Below are positions 33,549 to 47,839 of a stretch of DNA of 64,000 bases, in pieces. The translations under genes were made by a program, and so were the position numbers. Under the pieces are notes generated by a model. That model searched no databases, was not told the origin of the DNA, and saw only the letters and a program-made list of their open reading frames with translations. The first letter of the stretch is position 1. Each line of letters opens with the position of its first letter. The DNA comes from Trichoplax sp. H2 (lineage: Eukaryota; Placozoa; Uniplacotomia; Trichoplacea). The stretch covers positions 1,054,001 to 1,118,000 of the forward strand of contig NOWV01000002.1 in the NCBI GenBank assembly GCA_003344405.1, in the 5' to 3' direction.

Positions 33549-34548
33549 CACCAAAATGTCTACAATCTAGATACTATCAACGCTATTTTACAGATGGATT
33601 GTACATTGTGCAGTATGAATTCTAATTATTATACATATCGATAGTGTTATACATTAATTAATTCTATTTCTGACTGCGCCGTTATGCTTTAATGCTATAA
33701 ATGTTGCCATGCATCCATCCAGTGCGTCGTAATCAAATTGATTACATACGCAGCTGTCACAACTATCCTTGCGCAGCAAGAAACAACACAGTACTTAACT
33801 AGAGAAAATTTCATTTTAATCCGTAAGACTACTTGCCTAGCCTACGGTACAGTAACTGAAATCTTTGCCAAGTACGCACACTACCCACAATACAAATATG
33901 CAATATAACTCGTCACTTTTTATTGATGAACTATTCCACTTATACTGTATGCTCTATTAGTCATAGTAAACATGTTGACTGCGCCATTAGTATTTTTACA
34001 TTAATATATCACGATTCATATACGATCATTGGAAGTAATTAACAATTTCATACAGAATTTTATCTCGACTACGAGCTCTGTCAAATTTTCATATTTCAAA
34101 TACCTACTGGAAACATTGACTATTCCGTTATAATATCATAAGGATTTACTTTATCACTCATAACAATAATTCCTAAAGTAGAGCTTATCATCTATATAAG
34201 TTATTTTCATGACTGCCACAGCAGCAAAGTATATTGAAGCGTTCAGACAGTGCAAATACAGGAAGTATCACGAGTGAGATATTCAACTGGTACTGTGCAG
34301 TGCGCAGTATATACTGTATGTTAGCGGCCATGTATGAGAAACTATATGTATATGCATCCACCTTATTATTTCAAATTATATAATGATGGATGAGATTAAT
34401 ATCCGAAACTTTTCAAGATGAGCCTGAAAACGCTTTACCATTAATTACATTTTTTTGGTATTAGTTAATAATGCTTTTGCAGTCACGAGAGAGGTATTTC
34501 ATTTTTTACAGTACGGTGCATCAATCAGGTAATGATTTTGCTGCCTTC
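33549..34548. other. Intergenic, nothing recognised
   Basis: AT-rich sequence between the hairpin element and the duplicated segment. Scattered single TACTGTA-like words only. Confidence 0.55.
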
Positions 34549-35298
34549 CTTTAGTGAAAAGGATGCGAAACTGTTACGTTTAGAAATCCATTTTACTTCA
34601 AGTTTTCATTTTAGTTTGAACTGAAACTGCAATTTTCATGTGCATAGAGCGGCCGAGTATGAGAGCAGAGTGAGTCGAGTCAATCGAGTGCATAGAGGTG
34701 CCAAGTTCTTCTTCCTCTATGGTTGAATGAGACTTGTTGTGCCTGTTTATTACAGACAGTTTACAGTACACTACTGTACTGTACTGTACACTGAGTCTAC
34801 AGTACTATACTGTGGGTACAGTACTGTATACTGTACAGTACAGTACGTACAGTACTATGGTACTGTACAGTACAGTACTGTACTGTATGTGCCATAGAGT
34901 TCGAAGAAAACAATTTAGTTAGTCTCTCTGGCATGGGCTTCAGGGTGCAGCGTCTGCAGCGCATCAAGTACTGTGTTTTTTTTTTTAAGTGTTTTCTATG
35001 CCGTTTCCGTATTAACTAAAGAACAAGAATAAAGATCTTTTTCTGTATGATTATTCTATTTATTTATTTAAATCATTTATTATATACAACAGGGGAAATA
35101 ACTCGCGAACTTTTTCCACTTTTAACGAGGCAGTCCAGTAGTTGTTAACGTACTGTGCAGTAGTGGAGACAAAATCTCTATAATGCAAGTAACAAGCATA
35201 ACACTTTGATTGTGATGTACGGTCGTGTGTAACAACTTTGTATTCATTGTGCAACGTGTCACTTAATTTGTTCACTCTATCGTACCGCTTGCAGCAAA
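34549..35298. repeat. Duplicated ~0.7-kb segment, copy 1 (ends at N gap)
   Basis: Begins CTTTAGTGAAAAGGATGCG and ends GCAGCAAA exactly at the N gap. Copy 2 starts with the same bases immediately after the gap. Outside repeat islands the two copies differ at only about half a dozen single bases. Copy 1 carries a long GTACW island at 34760-34886 where copy 2 has a short one. A minus-strand open stretch at 35060-35275 is also present in copy 2 and matches no family I know. Confidence 0.9.
34760..34886. repeat. GTACW repeat island (long allele or copy)
   Basis: About 125 bases of almost uninterrupted GTACA/GTACT units. The corresponding place in copy 2 (35518-35575) has a much shorter tract. Confidence 0.9.
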
Positions 35299-35318
35299 NN
35301 NNNNNNNNNNNNNNNNNN
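35299..35318. other. Assembly gap (20 N)
   Basis: Twenty undetermined bases. The gap falls exactly between two copies of the same segment, the pattern expected where two overlapping contig ends were not merged. Confidence 0.99.
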
Positions 35319-36019
35319 CTTTAGTGAAAAGGATGCGAAACTGTTACGTTTAGAAATCCATTTTACTTCAAGTTTTCATTTTAGTTTGAACTGAAACTGC
35401 AATTTTCATGTGCATAGAGCGGCCGAGTATGAGAGCAGAGTGAGTCGAGTCAATCGAGTGCATAGAGGTGCCAAGTTCTTCTTCCTCTATGGTTGAATGA
35501 GACTTGTTGTGCCTGTTTACAGTACTGTATTACAGACAGTTTACAGTACACTACTGTACTGTGGGTACAGTATGTGCCATAGAGTTAGAAGAAAACAATT
35601 TAGTTAGTCTCTCTGGAATGGGCTTCAGGGTGTAGCGTCTGCAGCGCATCAAGTACTGTACAGTACAGTGTACAGTACAGTACAATACTGTACGGTGTGT
35701 TTTTTTTTTAAGTGTTTTCTATGCCGTTTCCGTATTAACTATAGAACAAGAATAAAGATCTTTTTCTGTATGATTATTCTATTTATTTATTTAAATCATT
35801 TATTACATACAACAGGGGAAATAACTCGCGAACTTTTTCCTCTTTTAACGAGGCAGTCCAGTAGTTGTTAACGTACTGTGCAGTAGTGGAGACAAAATCT
35901 CTATAATGCAAGTAACAAGCATAACACTTTGATTGTGATGTACGGTCGTGTGTAACAACTTTGTATTCATTGTGCAACGTGTCACTTAATTTGTTCACTC
36001 TATCGTACCGCTTGCAGCA
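35319..36019. repeat. Duplicated ~0.7-kb segment, copy 2
   Basis: Matches copy 1 from its first base to the word GCAGCAAA. Differences are concentrated in the GTACW tracts: short at 35518-35575, but with an extra tract at 35653-35697 where copy 1 has only AGTACTGTG before the T run. Beyond 36019 the sequence continues uniquely. Confidence 0.9.
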
Positions 36020-36790
36020 AAACCATGTACAGTACAGTACTGTACTGTAATGTACATAGACGTGGGCACAGTCAGGGACTGCTAAGGAGAAATTTCGAAT
36101 TTTCTCTTGAATTAAATGATGCATTTTACAGTACTGTACTGTATAGTACTGTACTGTAAAATGGAAATAGCACAGTTGGCTCCAGTTTAGTCTCAGCTTC
36201 ATGCAAAGCACAGCTAAAAATACTGAAAATACTACAGTACACTACAGTACTGTACTGTACAGTACAGTGCACCGTACCGTAGCTTGAAGCACGTCCTTTT
36301 TTTCTTGACATCTTTTTTACTGTTTTAGCTGTTGTACAGTAAAGCATTATTATTATTTTTTTTTTTACCTCTATGACCTCTACAGTACTGTACTGTACAG
36401 TGTACAGTACTTGCACTTGCAGCCTCCATCCCTCTCCGGCTCTCCCGCTCTTCTCTTTTTTTACAACAGTACAGTATCTACAGACGACTACAGTACAGTA
36501 CTGTGTTTCATTGCCTTCGTACTATACGGTACAGTACAGAACGTGCTATTTTCCGTCACCGTTTGAGCCTTCTACAGTGTACACTGTACAGTACAGTATG
36601 GTACAGTACAATACAGCATGAAAAACTAGTCAGATTTTTACTGTACAGTACAGTAAAAGTACACTGACATACTGTACACTGTACAGTACAGTACAGTACT
36701 GTACAGTACTGTACAGAATCTTCCAGTGCTCACGACTGTAGCCTACAGTACATACTGTACAGTACACTGTTCAGTACAGTACTGGGCTGT
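36020..36790. repeat. Cluster of GTACW islands
   Basis: At least nine islands in 0.8 kb (for example 36026-36052, 36127-36159, 36232-36283, 36380-36410, 36571-36616, 36640-36716, 36749-36784), separated by ordinary sequence. This is the densest part of the window. Apparent reading frames here (36126-36416, 36373-36621) are repeat translations. A CAGGGACTGCTAAGGAGAAA word near 36073 resembles the end of the foldback element at 6339. Confidence 0.85.
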
Positions 36791-37008
36791 TAGGTGCAGC
36801 AGAAAGGTAGGGGCAGTCGTACTGTAGATTACAGTACTAATACTGTAAAAGAAAGAAGTTCGACAGGAAACGCACACTGTGGACAGTAGTCAAGTATCAA
36901 TAGGTTTTTATACCACTGATCATTGCGTGATAGTGGTATACAGTGCAAACTACAGCGCTAGCAGTGAATTAATAACACCAAAGTGTACTCATCTAATTTC
37001 TCTTTCAG

Positions 37009-37315
37009 ACTAGTGCCACACTATTTGCATCTCGAGTGACATTTGTAGGCAAATTTTTGTTCAAGGCTATGGAGAAACGTATTGAATTAGAGAGAGGAAA
37101 AAATGATCCTGCCAAGGTAATGATTGCAGTATTTTGACATCTATTGAAAATGTTAGTACACTTTGTGCTGAAAAAGTTCTGCACAAGATCGTAGAGCAAT
37201 GTTTTAATTTCAGCGCGCAATTTTTACACACATTGATGGTATTACTGGTAGACTCACAGTGATGACTGTATGGCGCATTTCGGACTCACAGTCAACCCAT
37301 ACTGCACGCTATTGA
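37009..37315 (+). CDS. Two orphan exons of an unidentified gene (3' end?)
   Basis: Exon A 37009-37116 lies between a pyrimidine-rich acceptor (TCTCTTTCAG) and donor GTAATG and reads 36 codons (TSATLFASRVTFVGKFLFKA, then a charged MEKRIELERGK part). Exon B starts after another good acceptor (TTTTAATTTCAG) at 37214 in matching phase 0 and reads 33 codons to a TGA at 37313-37315. A donor GTATGG inside exon B could instead continue the gene. I recognise no family. No upstream exon was found, and the preceding kilobase is repeat islands. Evidence is splice signals, phase agreement and protein-like composition only. Confidence 0.4.
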
Positions 37316-40300
37316 CATCGTCTACTGTACCGTATACTTGAGCGCATTTGTAAGACTTGTTTTTACTTCATTTCAATGTGTTACAGTACGCATACGCTGC
37401 TACTGTATTGTAGTATACAGTATGTGGTACTGTACTTATTGCTGTTGTAGCAGTTTCTAGCAAGAGCAGCCATCAATGTCCTTTGTGTAGTGTCAATGAA
37501 GTAAGCTGACAGTGTAAGCATACTACACTATTGCAGTGTTTGATGCAGAAGAGTAGCTTTCAGTAGGCACGTTTTTATCTTGCAAATAGACTAGCAAGCT
37601 ATTCAATGATGGAGACGTAAACTCGCGCGCAGATGACCACGTTTTACACGCTCGTACTAGTAGTAGTTGACATCGATGCCTTGATAGTACGTTGTCCTAA
37701 TACCCATAGAAGACGATTCAATGGCAGTGTACAACTGTGTTGCAGTGCGTTACGCCGATGCAGAATTATTCCTAGTCATCAAAGTGCTTCATAAAAAACC
37801 AGCTTAATTTGTGTAGACAATTTGAACTTCGTTGACCCTCTTGACGGTAAAGAGTTGATATTGTCTTACTATCACTGTTACTCTACTCAGCACAGTATGT
37901 AAATGACCGATTTGCTTCATTGAACGCACACATATAGTAGGTGCAAATACTATGCATTGATGATACTGTATCATGGCGAGTTTCACCACTTGTAAGCGAC
38001 AGCTTCTACTACTGTTATGATATCATGGTCTTGTCTCTGCATTTTTTTTATTTCCTTTACCTCTATAGTCTTGACTCTTAGCACTAACATATAGATGCAT
38101 AATTAATCTCTACGATTCTGTACTATCTGTAAATACTTTGACACTTGAGTGACACTTAACACTCTTTTGTTGCTCGATATTCACGTTCAACAACCAACGT
38201 AAGACGTGTACGAATAGCTTTAGTATTGATATTTTTTATCCAGCAATGATGAGCGATGATACACAGAACGGATCACTTCATTTTTCGTTATGATGTCATT
38301 GCGAATGTTGCAAAAGATTGAGCTAAACCTTCCAATTTAGCACTGAAACGTTCTGCTAACTTTGCAGTACAATCTTGTGGTTCAAACTTCTGGATCGGTA
38401 CTTACGGTATACTAGCGAATAGATCCTATCATGATAAAAAAGAGTAGTTGACAGACGGCTAATTAAATGGAAGGGCATAAATTCACAGCTATTCACCACT
38501 GTAATGTAGCATGTTTTCGTCGATGAAGATGTGTTTCAGAGTTCGAGCGCCTATTTCATCCTCATTGAAATTCAATTCAATATTGCCTAGTTGAGAACTC
38601 ACAATTACCTATATTGCTGTAAGCGTCGGTATCTTAAATCATGCACTGGCACGGTGGTACTAAGAGTTTCTTGCTATGTTAGCTTGTGAAGCTCAAACTC
38701 TGCGACTAAGTTCAAAGAGGATTATCGAAAGCTACAAGCGGTAGTCATTTTAGTCATGATTTAGTGGTTGAGTATGCTCATTTATTTGAGGCTACAATTT
38801 CCATGGCTTTTCAGGACTGTACTGAAACTGCCTTGAAAACGTCGTTGGTGTAAGGTGACTGTCAACAAGCTACCGTCCGTAAATGCGTGGTATTGTACTG
38901 TACACAGTACGGTACAGTACGTACAATCAGTGCCGTGTAGCCAATCATTTTTTCTGTGATGTTCTTTTAGTTTATTAGGTTAAACTCATTACAGTGTTGC
39001 ACAGTACCGACGACATGCCGTCTTAATGATCATAATTACTTTTTGTCTGACACTGTACTATGCTTGTTCATTCAACGTCAAGAAAAAAAAAAATGAGCAC
39101 GTCTTTTTTTGCAAGAAAAGTCGTCCAACACCAATGGCAAGCTTGTGCTTTTCTTTCATCTCTATGATTCACTGGTCTTCTATTCTGCGTACAGTACGGC
39201 AATTGCATGTACGTACTGTACAGTACAGTACATTCATTTCAGGACGCGACCACCGCTGCCAAGGGATGGCTAACAACAAAGACAAGTCCACTGCATGCAC
39301 GCTCGTACTACTCTTCAGTACAGTATACTGTATGACAATCAAACAAGTACCGTGCAACAGCGTCGTTTATCATCGTTCGATTAGTTTCAGTGTCTGGATC
39401 TGGCGTCTCTGATGACCCCCTGCCGCCATGAATACAGTCAGTACTCTACTGTCCCGTACTGTATTGGCAGACAAGCAGGAAAAACTCCATGACTGGACAT
39501 TGTTACTGTACTGTACCGATGCTCTTGGACTGGATGGACGCGATCTTGATAATAACAGTATGTTTCAGACGGCGGGAATCGATGTTACACGTGCACACAC
39601 TGACATCCAATTAGAGTACCAAACAATCCACAGTTCTGACAATGCTGTGGTCAGCAGTACAAAAAAGGCAATGGGGGCTACGCGGTGAAAATCCAATCTG
39701 ATCTACTTGTTTCGATTTTACTATACTGTAGTTACATTCTGGCGAGTAAATGTTCAATTTTTTCTTTTTTAGTATCAATCAGACCTAATACTAACATGAT
39801 AATACGTCGATATTGCTACTTCAGTACAAGATGGTGGTATTGAGTAATACTATTTACTGTACACCCTTCACAAACCCAATTGTCACCCCTTGAGTACAGT
39901 ACAAACCAAACTCGCTACAGTACATACTGTCACCCCATGAGTACAGCAGAGTACTGTACAGTAGACGACGGGTAGTTACGCTATGACAGTATTGTGCTAC
40001 TGTAGTCAGTCATTGGTTACAGCCCACAGTACTGTGCATAGTACTATGGTCAATTCAAACTAACCGACCAATACAAAATCAATCACCACTCGATGGCATT
40101 GACACACACAGACCGATATTGTAGACAAATATTCAGATAGTTTGATTGATAGGTGTGGTGATCAAATTATAGTATATACTGTATTACTAGTTCTGTATTC
40201 TATTTTACCCTATAGGAAAGGAGAGGCTTCTACAAGTTCTACTACCATCATAATCCAATTAGATTACAATACGTATCACTACGAGAAATGATGATGACAA

Positions 40301-40718
40301 TTAGAATTGAGTATTACCCAAACTTGTATTATTCTTGAACTACTACAGTAATGTACCATGTACATTACGGTCGAAGTTGAATTGCGTGTAGACATGGTCC
40401 AAGCGAATGCAGTAGAATATGCATGATGCAAAGGCATGGTACTAAACGTGCTTTTAGAAACTACATCTACTTTAGTGAGCCACTACTTTCGCCATGTTGC
40501 TGATAAATTCCCTTGAAGAGTGTAAATTTCAATTGTAAATGAGGTCAAAAGTACAGTACAATATGCACCGTCGGTACCGAAATCTACTTAAGATAAAATT
40601 AATCCATAAAACACTTTTCACCCAGTATATCATCATGCAAGCTGCGAATTGAGATACAATATGCAAATAGTAAAGATGAACATTGCTACTGTAGTAATTT
40701 GGATTATAGAGATTGAAA
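37316..40718. other. Mostly intergenic, one possible short gene
   Basis: GTACW islands near 38893-38930 and 39190-39230. Composition is less AT-rich than the centre of the window around 39.0-39.7 kb. Apart from the reading frame at 39428 listed separately, I see no supported gene. Confidence 0.5.
39428..39688 (+). CDS. Short unidentified ORF with strong Kozak-like start
   Basis: 86 codons starting at an ATG preceded by CTGCCGCC, an unusually good animal start context, in a locally GC-richer stretch. The predicted protein (MNTVSTLLSRTVLADKQEKL...) is hydrophilic, with no signal peptide, membrane segment or motif I recognise. It may be a real small gene, an exon or chance. Confidence 0.25.
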   Translation: MNTVSTLLSRTVLADKQEKLHDWTLLLYCTDALGLDGRDLDNNSMFQTAGIDVTRAHTDIQLEYQTIHSSDNAVVSSTKKAMGATR

Positions 40719-42870
<2,152 letters not shown>

Positions 42871-45800
42871 GAAACTTACATCAAGATGTAATTAGTAAAG
42901 TCGATTTTATGATAAGTAGTGTTAATTGGGAAGAGTTAATGGTAATATGGTAATCAAAATATCTCTTTGCTCTTTTATGAAATGCAAAATTCTTAGTCAT
43001 CCTTATCACATGATACAATTTTCAGTATTGCAGTAAACTAATAAAATTTCATATCGTATGGCCCTATTGCTATAGTACCTTCCCTTTGCATTGTAATATA
43101 GATTACTACTGGCGATTTATGACTTTCTTTGTCCTGTTACTTTCACTCGTAACTACCTGCAAGCTTAAAGACGTTGAAAGTGCGGCTCAACATTAACTGT
43201 GCTCTTGTTGTAGTACAAGACTAGAATTGTAGACATGAATTAAAATTTGAATGCTTGTTTGTAAGTAATGTAATCCTGTTAGTAGTTAATTGATACTGCT
43301 TCTTTTTCTAGTTTTGTGGTGCAGTACTGTCTGTTGAGAGTGATGCAATATCGTATTCCTTTACAAATCAATCTGTAACAAGACTTTCCATTCCAGGAGA
43401 TCTTTAACTTGCAGTCAAGTGATGCGCAATGTTATAGTTAGCAGCTTGAACTGTCAAAACGTGTGATCGTCCTTAATTGGATGCTGATTGTAAAAAGAAT
43501 TGCTGTAGCAGTACTAAAATACGCCTTCACTAATTATAATACTGTGTCGTACTGCTATTGTCATTTCTTAAGGGCACATTAAAACTTCGGACGTTTTATT
43601 TGTCTTCGATTGTAAGTCACCTACGCTTGCGAATTTCGACATATCATTAATCTGCATATATATATACTTACAGTATATATGTACTCCTAGCGAGTGAATG
43701 GGTACAATTACCTTAGATACTGAGATCTAACAGAACGACAGCTATGATATCCTGTTAGCTATAGTCGACGTCGGGCTGTTAAGTGACTAACCTAAGCATT
43801 GTATGTAATAGTTCGTATACTGTACATGCACGCGTGTATTTTTTACATACTGTACTTTCTAAAGATTTCCCTCTGGAATTGACTGGTATCTGCATTGGTC
43901 AGTTACAGAAGTTCGGTTCGAATCCAGATGATCAATCAGACATTAGAATGTGTATTACTGTAGTTGCAAAGATAGATCGTAGATATTGTAAATTTATTCG
44001 GTGCTAGTAACCTGAAATCATTTAGTACGAAATTGCGTATACGTATGCTATACAATACGGAACGGTGCCGTGTAATATGAGATTAATATACATCGATATC
44101 AGATGTGCATTAAAGAAATACAGTAAATACGCAATATCAACAACCTTATAGACCAATCAGTAAATGATCATGTATAGTATATAAACAAGCGCAAGCCTAG
44201 TCCACTTTGTTCCATACTTCTGACATGAGTGACTCTGATAAATCTAAATCACGAAATTAAAGACATTAGCACTCATTATTTCCTTCAGATCTGACAATTA
44301 TAATTAAGTAACAATGTTAAAGTTATGGCGTATTCGGCTAAGCACTAAATTTGATGCATCAGATTCAGATATATGTTCTGATCATAGAAAAGTATATTCA
44401 TCCAGCAGTTGGATAGTGCACATCACCTGCATCGCAAGGTACAGGATTTTAACGTAATTATTGCCAAAACATACAAAATTGTTGGAAATTAACTATAACA
44501 ACTATCTATTGACAAAATGTCTTCGTATAGCCGAACAGATTCCTCAATCAGTAAGTCAATCTAGTTCTTTCATTATCGTAGAATATATTTACAAATGCAG
44601 TCGTAATTTAATAATTATTTTTAATTAGTGTAGCTACCGTTTAGGCTCTTACAGTTATAGTGTACTGTAGTTAATAATGTACTAGTACTGTAGATAAATA
44701 GTGTTGTTGCTCTACGATAATTTTTGTCTTGTGTCAGTTTAGTAATACTATTCATATAGATTCCACCATATATATAGAATAAATATCCTCATCTCTCGTA
44801 CCTTTAATTGTAACGCGGCATACATCTAAGCCAAGAAAGGGCGCAATCGCCTTGATGGATACCTAGCAATTTCAGAATGTAATAGTAGATATGTTCAAGT
44901 TATAATCCTTTCCTGATAATAACTACGCTCAATTAATTAAAGGGAAGTTACAAAAATAGCGCTATTTTATTAATTTCCCTGTAACCAAATGTATACACAT
45001 TGCTACTGATACGTTACATAGCTACTAGTATTAAAAATTTTATCAAAAATGTTATGCTGGTGGTGTCAGATACTATCTAGAGCATAAAATGTATTATATC
45101 ACATTTCTGCAATCATATCCAAATTATGCATCATTCACCGTTCAGTTCATAAATTTATGTCCCAAACTGTTGTTGGTGTATGATTATATCTACATTTGTA
45201 ATCTACTATCAATAAAAAGTACTTACCACACTATCAGTTGCGAAGCAATTACAAATCTATCCCCAAAAAGTGGTGGCTTAAGTCACCATAGCTTTCAGCC
45301 GTCACTGTCATCCAAAATATGAAATAACGACAGTAAGACCTGTAGTGGGCCTACATAATGCAATGGTAAAACAAGAATTTCAGATGCAAATAGTCAAGAT
45401 AATACTGAAACACAACTTTTTCCTGTCAGTAAACTGATGCAGTTTGTCTCTAGACTGTCATACCAATTATTTATTTCATTAATTTATTATTAGGTGGAGT
45501 AATTTACATCGAAAATGCACAGCTTCCGATGCTATACGCGTATTAACGACAGTCAGCGTTAAAAATTTTCTTTTTAAGTGAACTACAGATCAGTTACATT
45601 CGTTGGTCGATTTTCTGTTGTTAGAGTTGGAACGCCGCTCGAGCCATAACAGTAACTTCAAAAATTTAAGCAACCTACTCGTTTTATATAATTTGTAATA
45701 TCCTCAGCATTCATTTAATGCAGAGTACAGTACAGTATGTAGCTGTATTGCTCGATATGAGTTTCAGTTCTACAATTAAAGCATCCATTCAGATTCAATT

Positions 45801-47839
45801 TTTGATTAATTGGAATCATGTTATTTTCATAACCCAGTGCGTATCATCATAATGGTGCTTTGGATAGAACGTTAAACCTTTACTGGACTCGAACTTTTTC
45901 AGTCAGTCAATCTAAAGAAATTTTGACCTTTAAGCTAGAAAATATAACTTAATTTTAGTGCAATAATGCCTTGCCACGGTTGTACTAATGTAGCAATTAC
46001 TGGGGCTTACTACATCTCTCATATCATATTATAAACGAACTCTACAGAGTTTATCAATATCATGCATCAGCGTCTCTCAACGTAAATTAATTAATTAAAG
46101 AAAGTTTCTATCAACCCATAATCCTACATAACTAGTGTATATAGATGTACGAGTATTGTTTGTCTGTGAGTAAAGGAGAATATTCGCAATATGAAATTTT
46201 ATCATGAATAAAATTGGGAAAATGGGTAAGTTTTAGTTCGAAAAACGGTACCGTCTTGATCACTTTTATCGACTGATCTATTCGCATATAGTAAAACTGT
46301 ATTGCCAGCCTGACGTATTTGATTTATAGTGCAAGAAATTGAGAAAGATCAATACAATAAAGAGATAGAGATTGTCTTTACTGCCTTTACGACGAAACTC
46401 TGTAGCTAAAAATGTAAGTAACATTGCCAATAATGACCTAACAAGTCAAGAATCCCTTTGAACTCATCATGATGACTTTTGCAATTGAAACTAGTCAAAA
46501 ATTACAAACTAATGGCTAAAGCAAGCAACATACAGCTTAAAATACTACATAACATGTCATTGAAAGAATACCTCATGAATGCCCACTGAGGATTGCTATG
46601 GATGATCCAGTCAACATAACGATAACGCTACGATGCCAAGATGATGATCCTGGAAGCTGTTGGTGCAGGCGCCATTTCTTCGCCAGCTTAAGCATGATGC
46701 TGCTCAATACTGTAGGCTTGGAAATGCGGGATTAGAGTTTAAGCCTTGGTATAGAGTACTGAAGGGCCTGACCTTGATGGCGTACGGTAATGTTCTACTG
46801 TACGGTACACGGCATATGGTATAGCGTTTAGTAAGATGGTTAGCGCAGTTGCTTCCTTCTCATACTATAGCATTGTTGCGAAACTATAACTTGAATATTA
46901 CCTATATTTAGCGGTAATATATATGCATATAGAGAGAGAGACGGTAAAAGATTGACAAAATGATCCCAAAATTACTAATTAAAACAACATTATACTGTAG
47001 AACTAATTTGTAATAATTTTAATAATTAATCAGTTAAAGGACATTACTGAGTGTCTTTGTGAATAACCTACTTAAAATAAAGGAGGCAATCAAGTAAATA
47101 TCATTAAAGTGTGTACAGTATATAGGACTGAATATGACAACGCCTATGGTAGCATCTCCCGATCCGATTGCTATAAAACTGAGTTTACGATCTAGATTTC
47201 AAATCACGTACTAAGTTCGAGTATTGTACACCCATAATAAGGTATTCCTTTATAAAAAAAGTTCTAGGTTGGCAGTTCTAATTTAGCCGGTGAACTCTAC
47301 CTCATAGATCATGCTGTTGTAAATTTAAAATCTAAATACGTATCGCAATTGGCAACAACTCAAGACAAATTACAAATGTGTGCTTTGATTATGTTAATTT
47401 TAATCTGGACATTAATATCGAATTATTTTATTTTATATTATTCTATAAGAGTGAAACAAATACGTCGCTGATCGTGCTACATAAGTATAATTACATACCA
47501 AATTTTAAAAAATGTCAATGTTAATTACTTAATTAGAATTGCATTGTACAGTTCAATATTGTCCAAGACGGATTTTGTCGTTCAGATTTCTTTCTTCTAT
47601 TTTTAGAAGCTAAAACTTACTATCTACCTTGTAAATGATCATCGGTGCCAAATTATTATAATAATTTTCATATCATCTAAAAGTAGTCTAAATATCTAGT
47701 AAATTAATGCGAAAATTTTTAATACGTACTATTGTGTAGCATAAATCTACTTGGAACGATACGTTCTATCTGTTAACCAACTATGGATAAAAGTTTTCAC
47801 TATATACGTACTGATAAAATTGAAACAAATGCAGACATT
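42871..47839. other. Intergenic, possible unidentified exons
   Basis: Lies between the convergent 3' ends of ANP32 and mannosidase II. Candidate bits without enough support: a 45-codon ATG frame at 46598-46735 (MDDPVNITITLRCQDDDPGS...), a small frame after an acceptor near 45495, and a TATATAAA word near 44178. Nothing recognised. A GTAC-like word cluster occurs near 46798-46812. Confidence 0.45.
43040..43045 (+). promoter_or_regulatory. Candidate poly(A) signal for ANP32
   Basis: AATAAA about 170 bases after the ANP32 stop codon, the first such hexamer in a plausible position. Confidence 0.4.

Noticed and set aside
34734-36621. Several reading frames across the duplicated segment
   Set aside because: Most are island translation. 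The one on the minus strand shared by both copies (about 70 residues) has no recognisable motif or splice support, and its presence in both copies follows from the duplication.
36910-36940. 9-bp hairpin TATACCACT/AGTGGTATA
   Set aside because: Short, isolated and without a terminator-like or repeat-family context.
43900-43940. tRNA-like B box (GGTTCGAATCC)
   Set aside because: No matching A box, acceptor stem or anticodon arm at proper spacing, and the T stem has a mismatch.
44178-44260. TATATAAA followed 45 bases later by a tiny ATG frame
   Set aside because: An eleven-codon frame with no continuation; TATA-like words are frequent in this composition.
44518-46410. ATG followed by a good donor (MSSYSRTDSSI) and a small exon near 46330 with compatible phase
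   Set aside because: The joined frame would give only about 35 residues and matches nothing. GT-AG pairs of this quality are expected by chance in 2 kb of AT-rich DNA.
46830-46890. tRNA A-box-like word TGGTTAGCGCAG
   Set aside because: No B box or paired acceptor ends within tRNA length.
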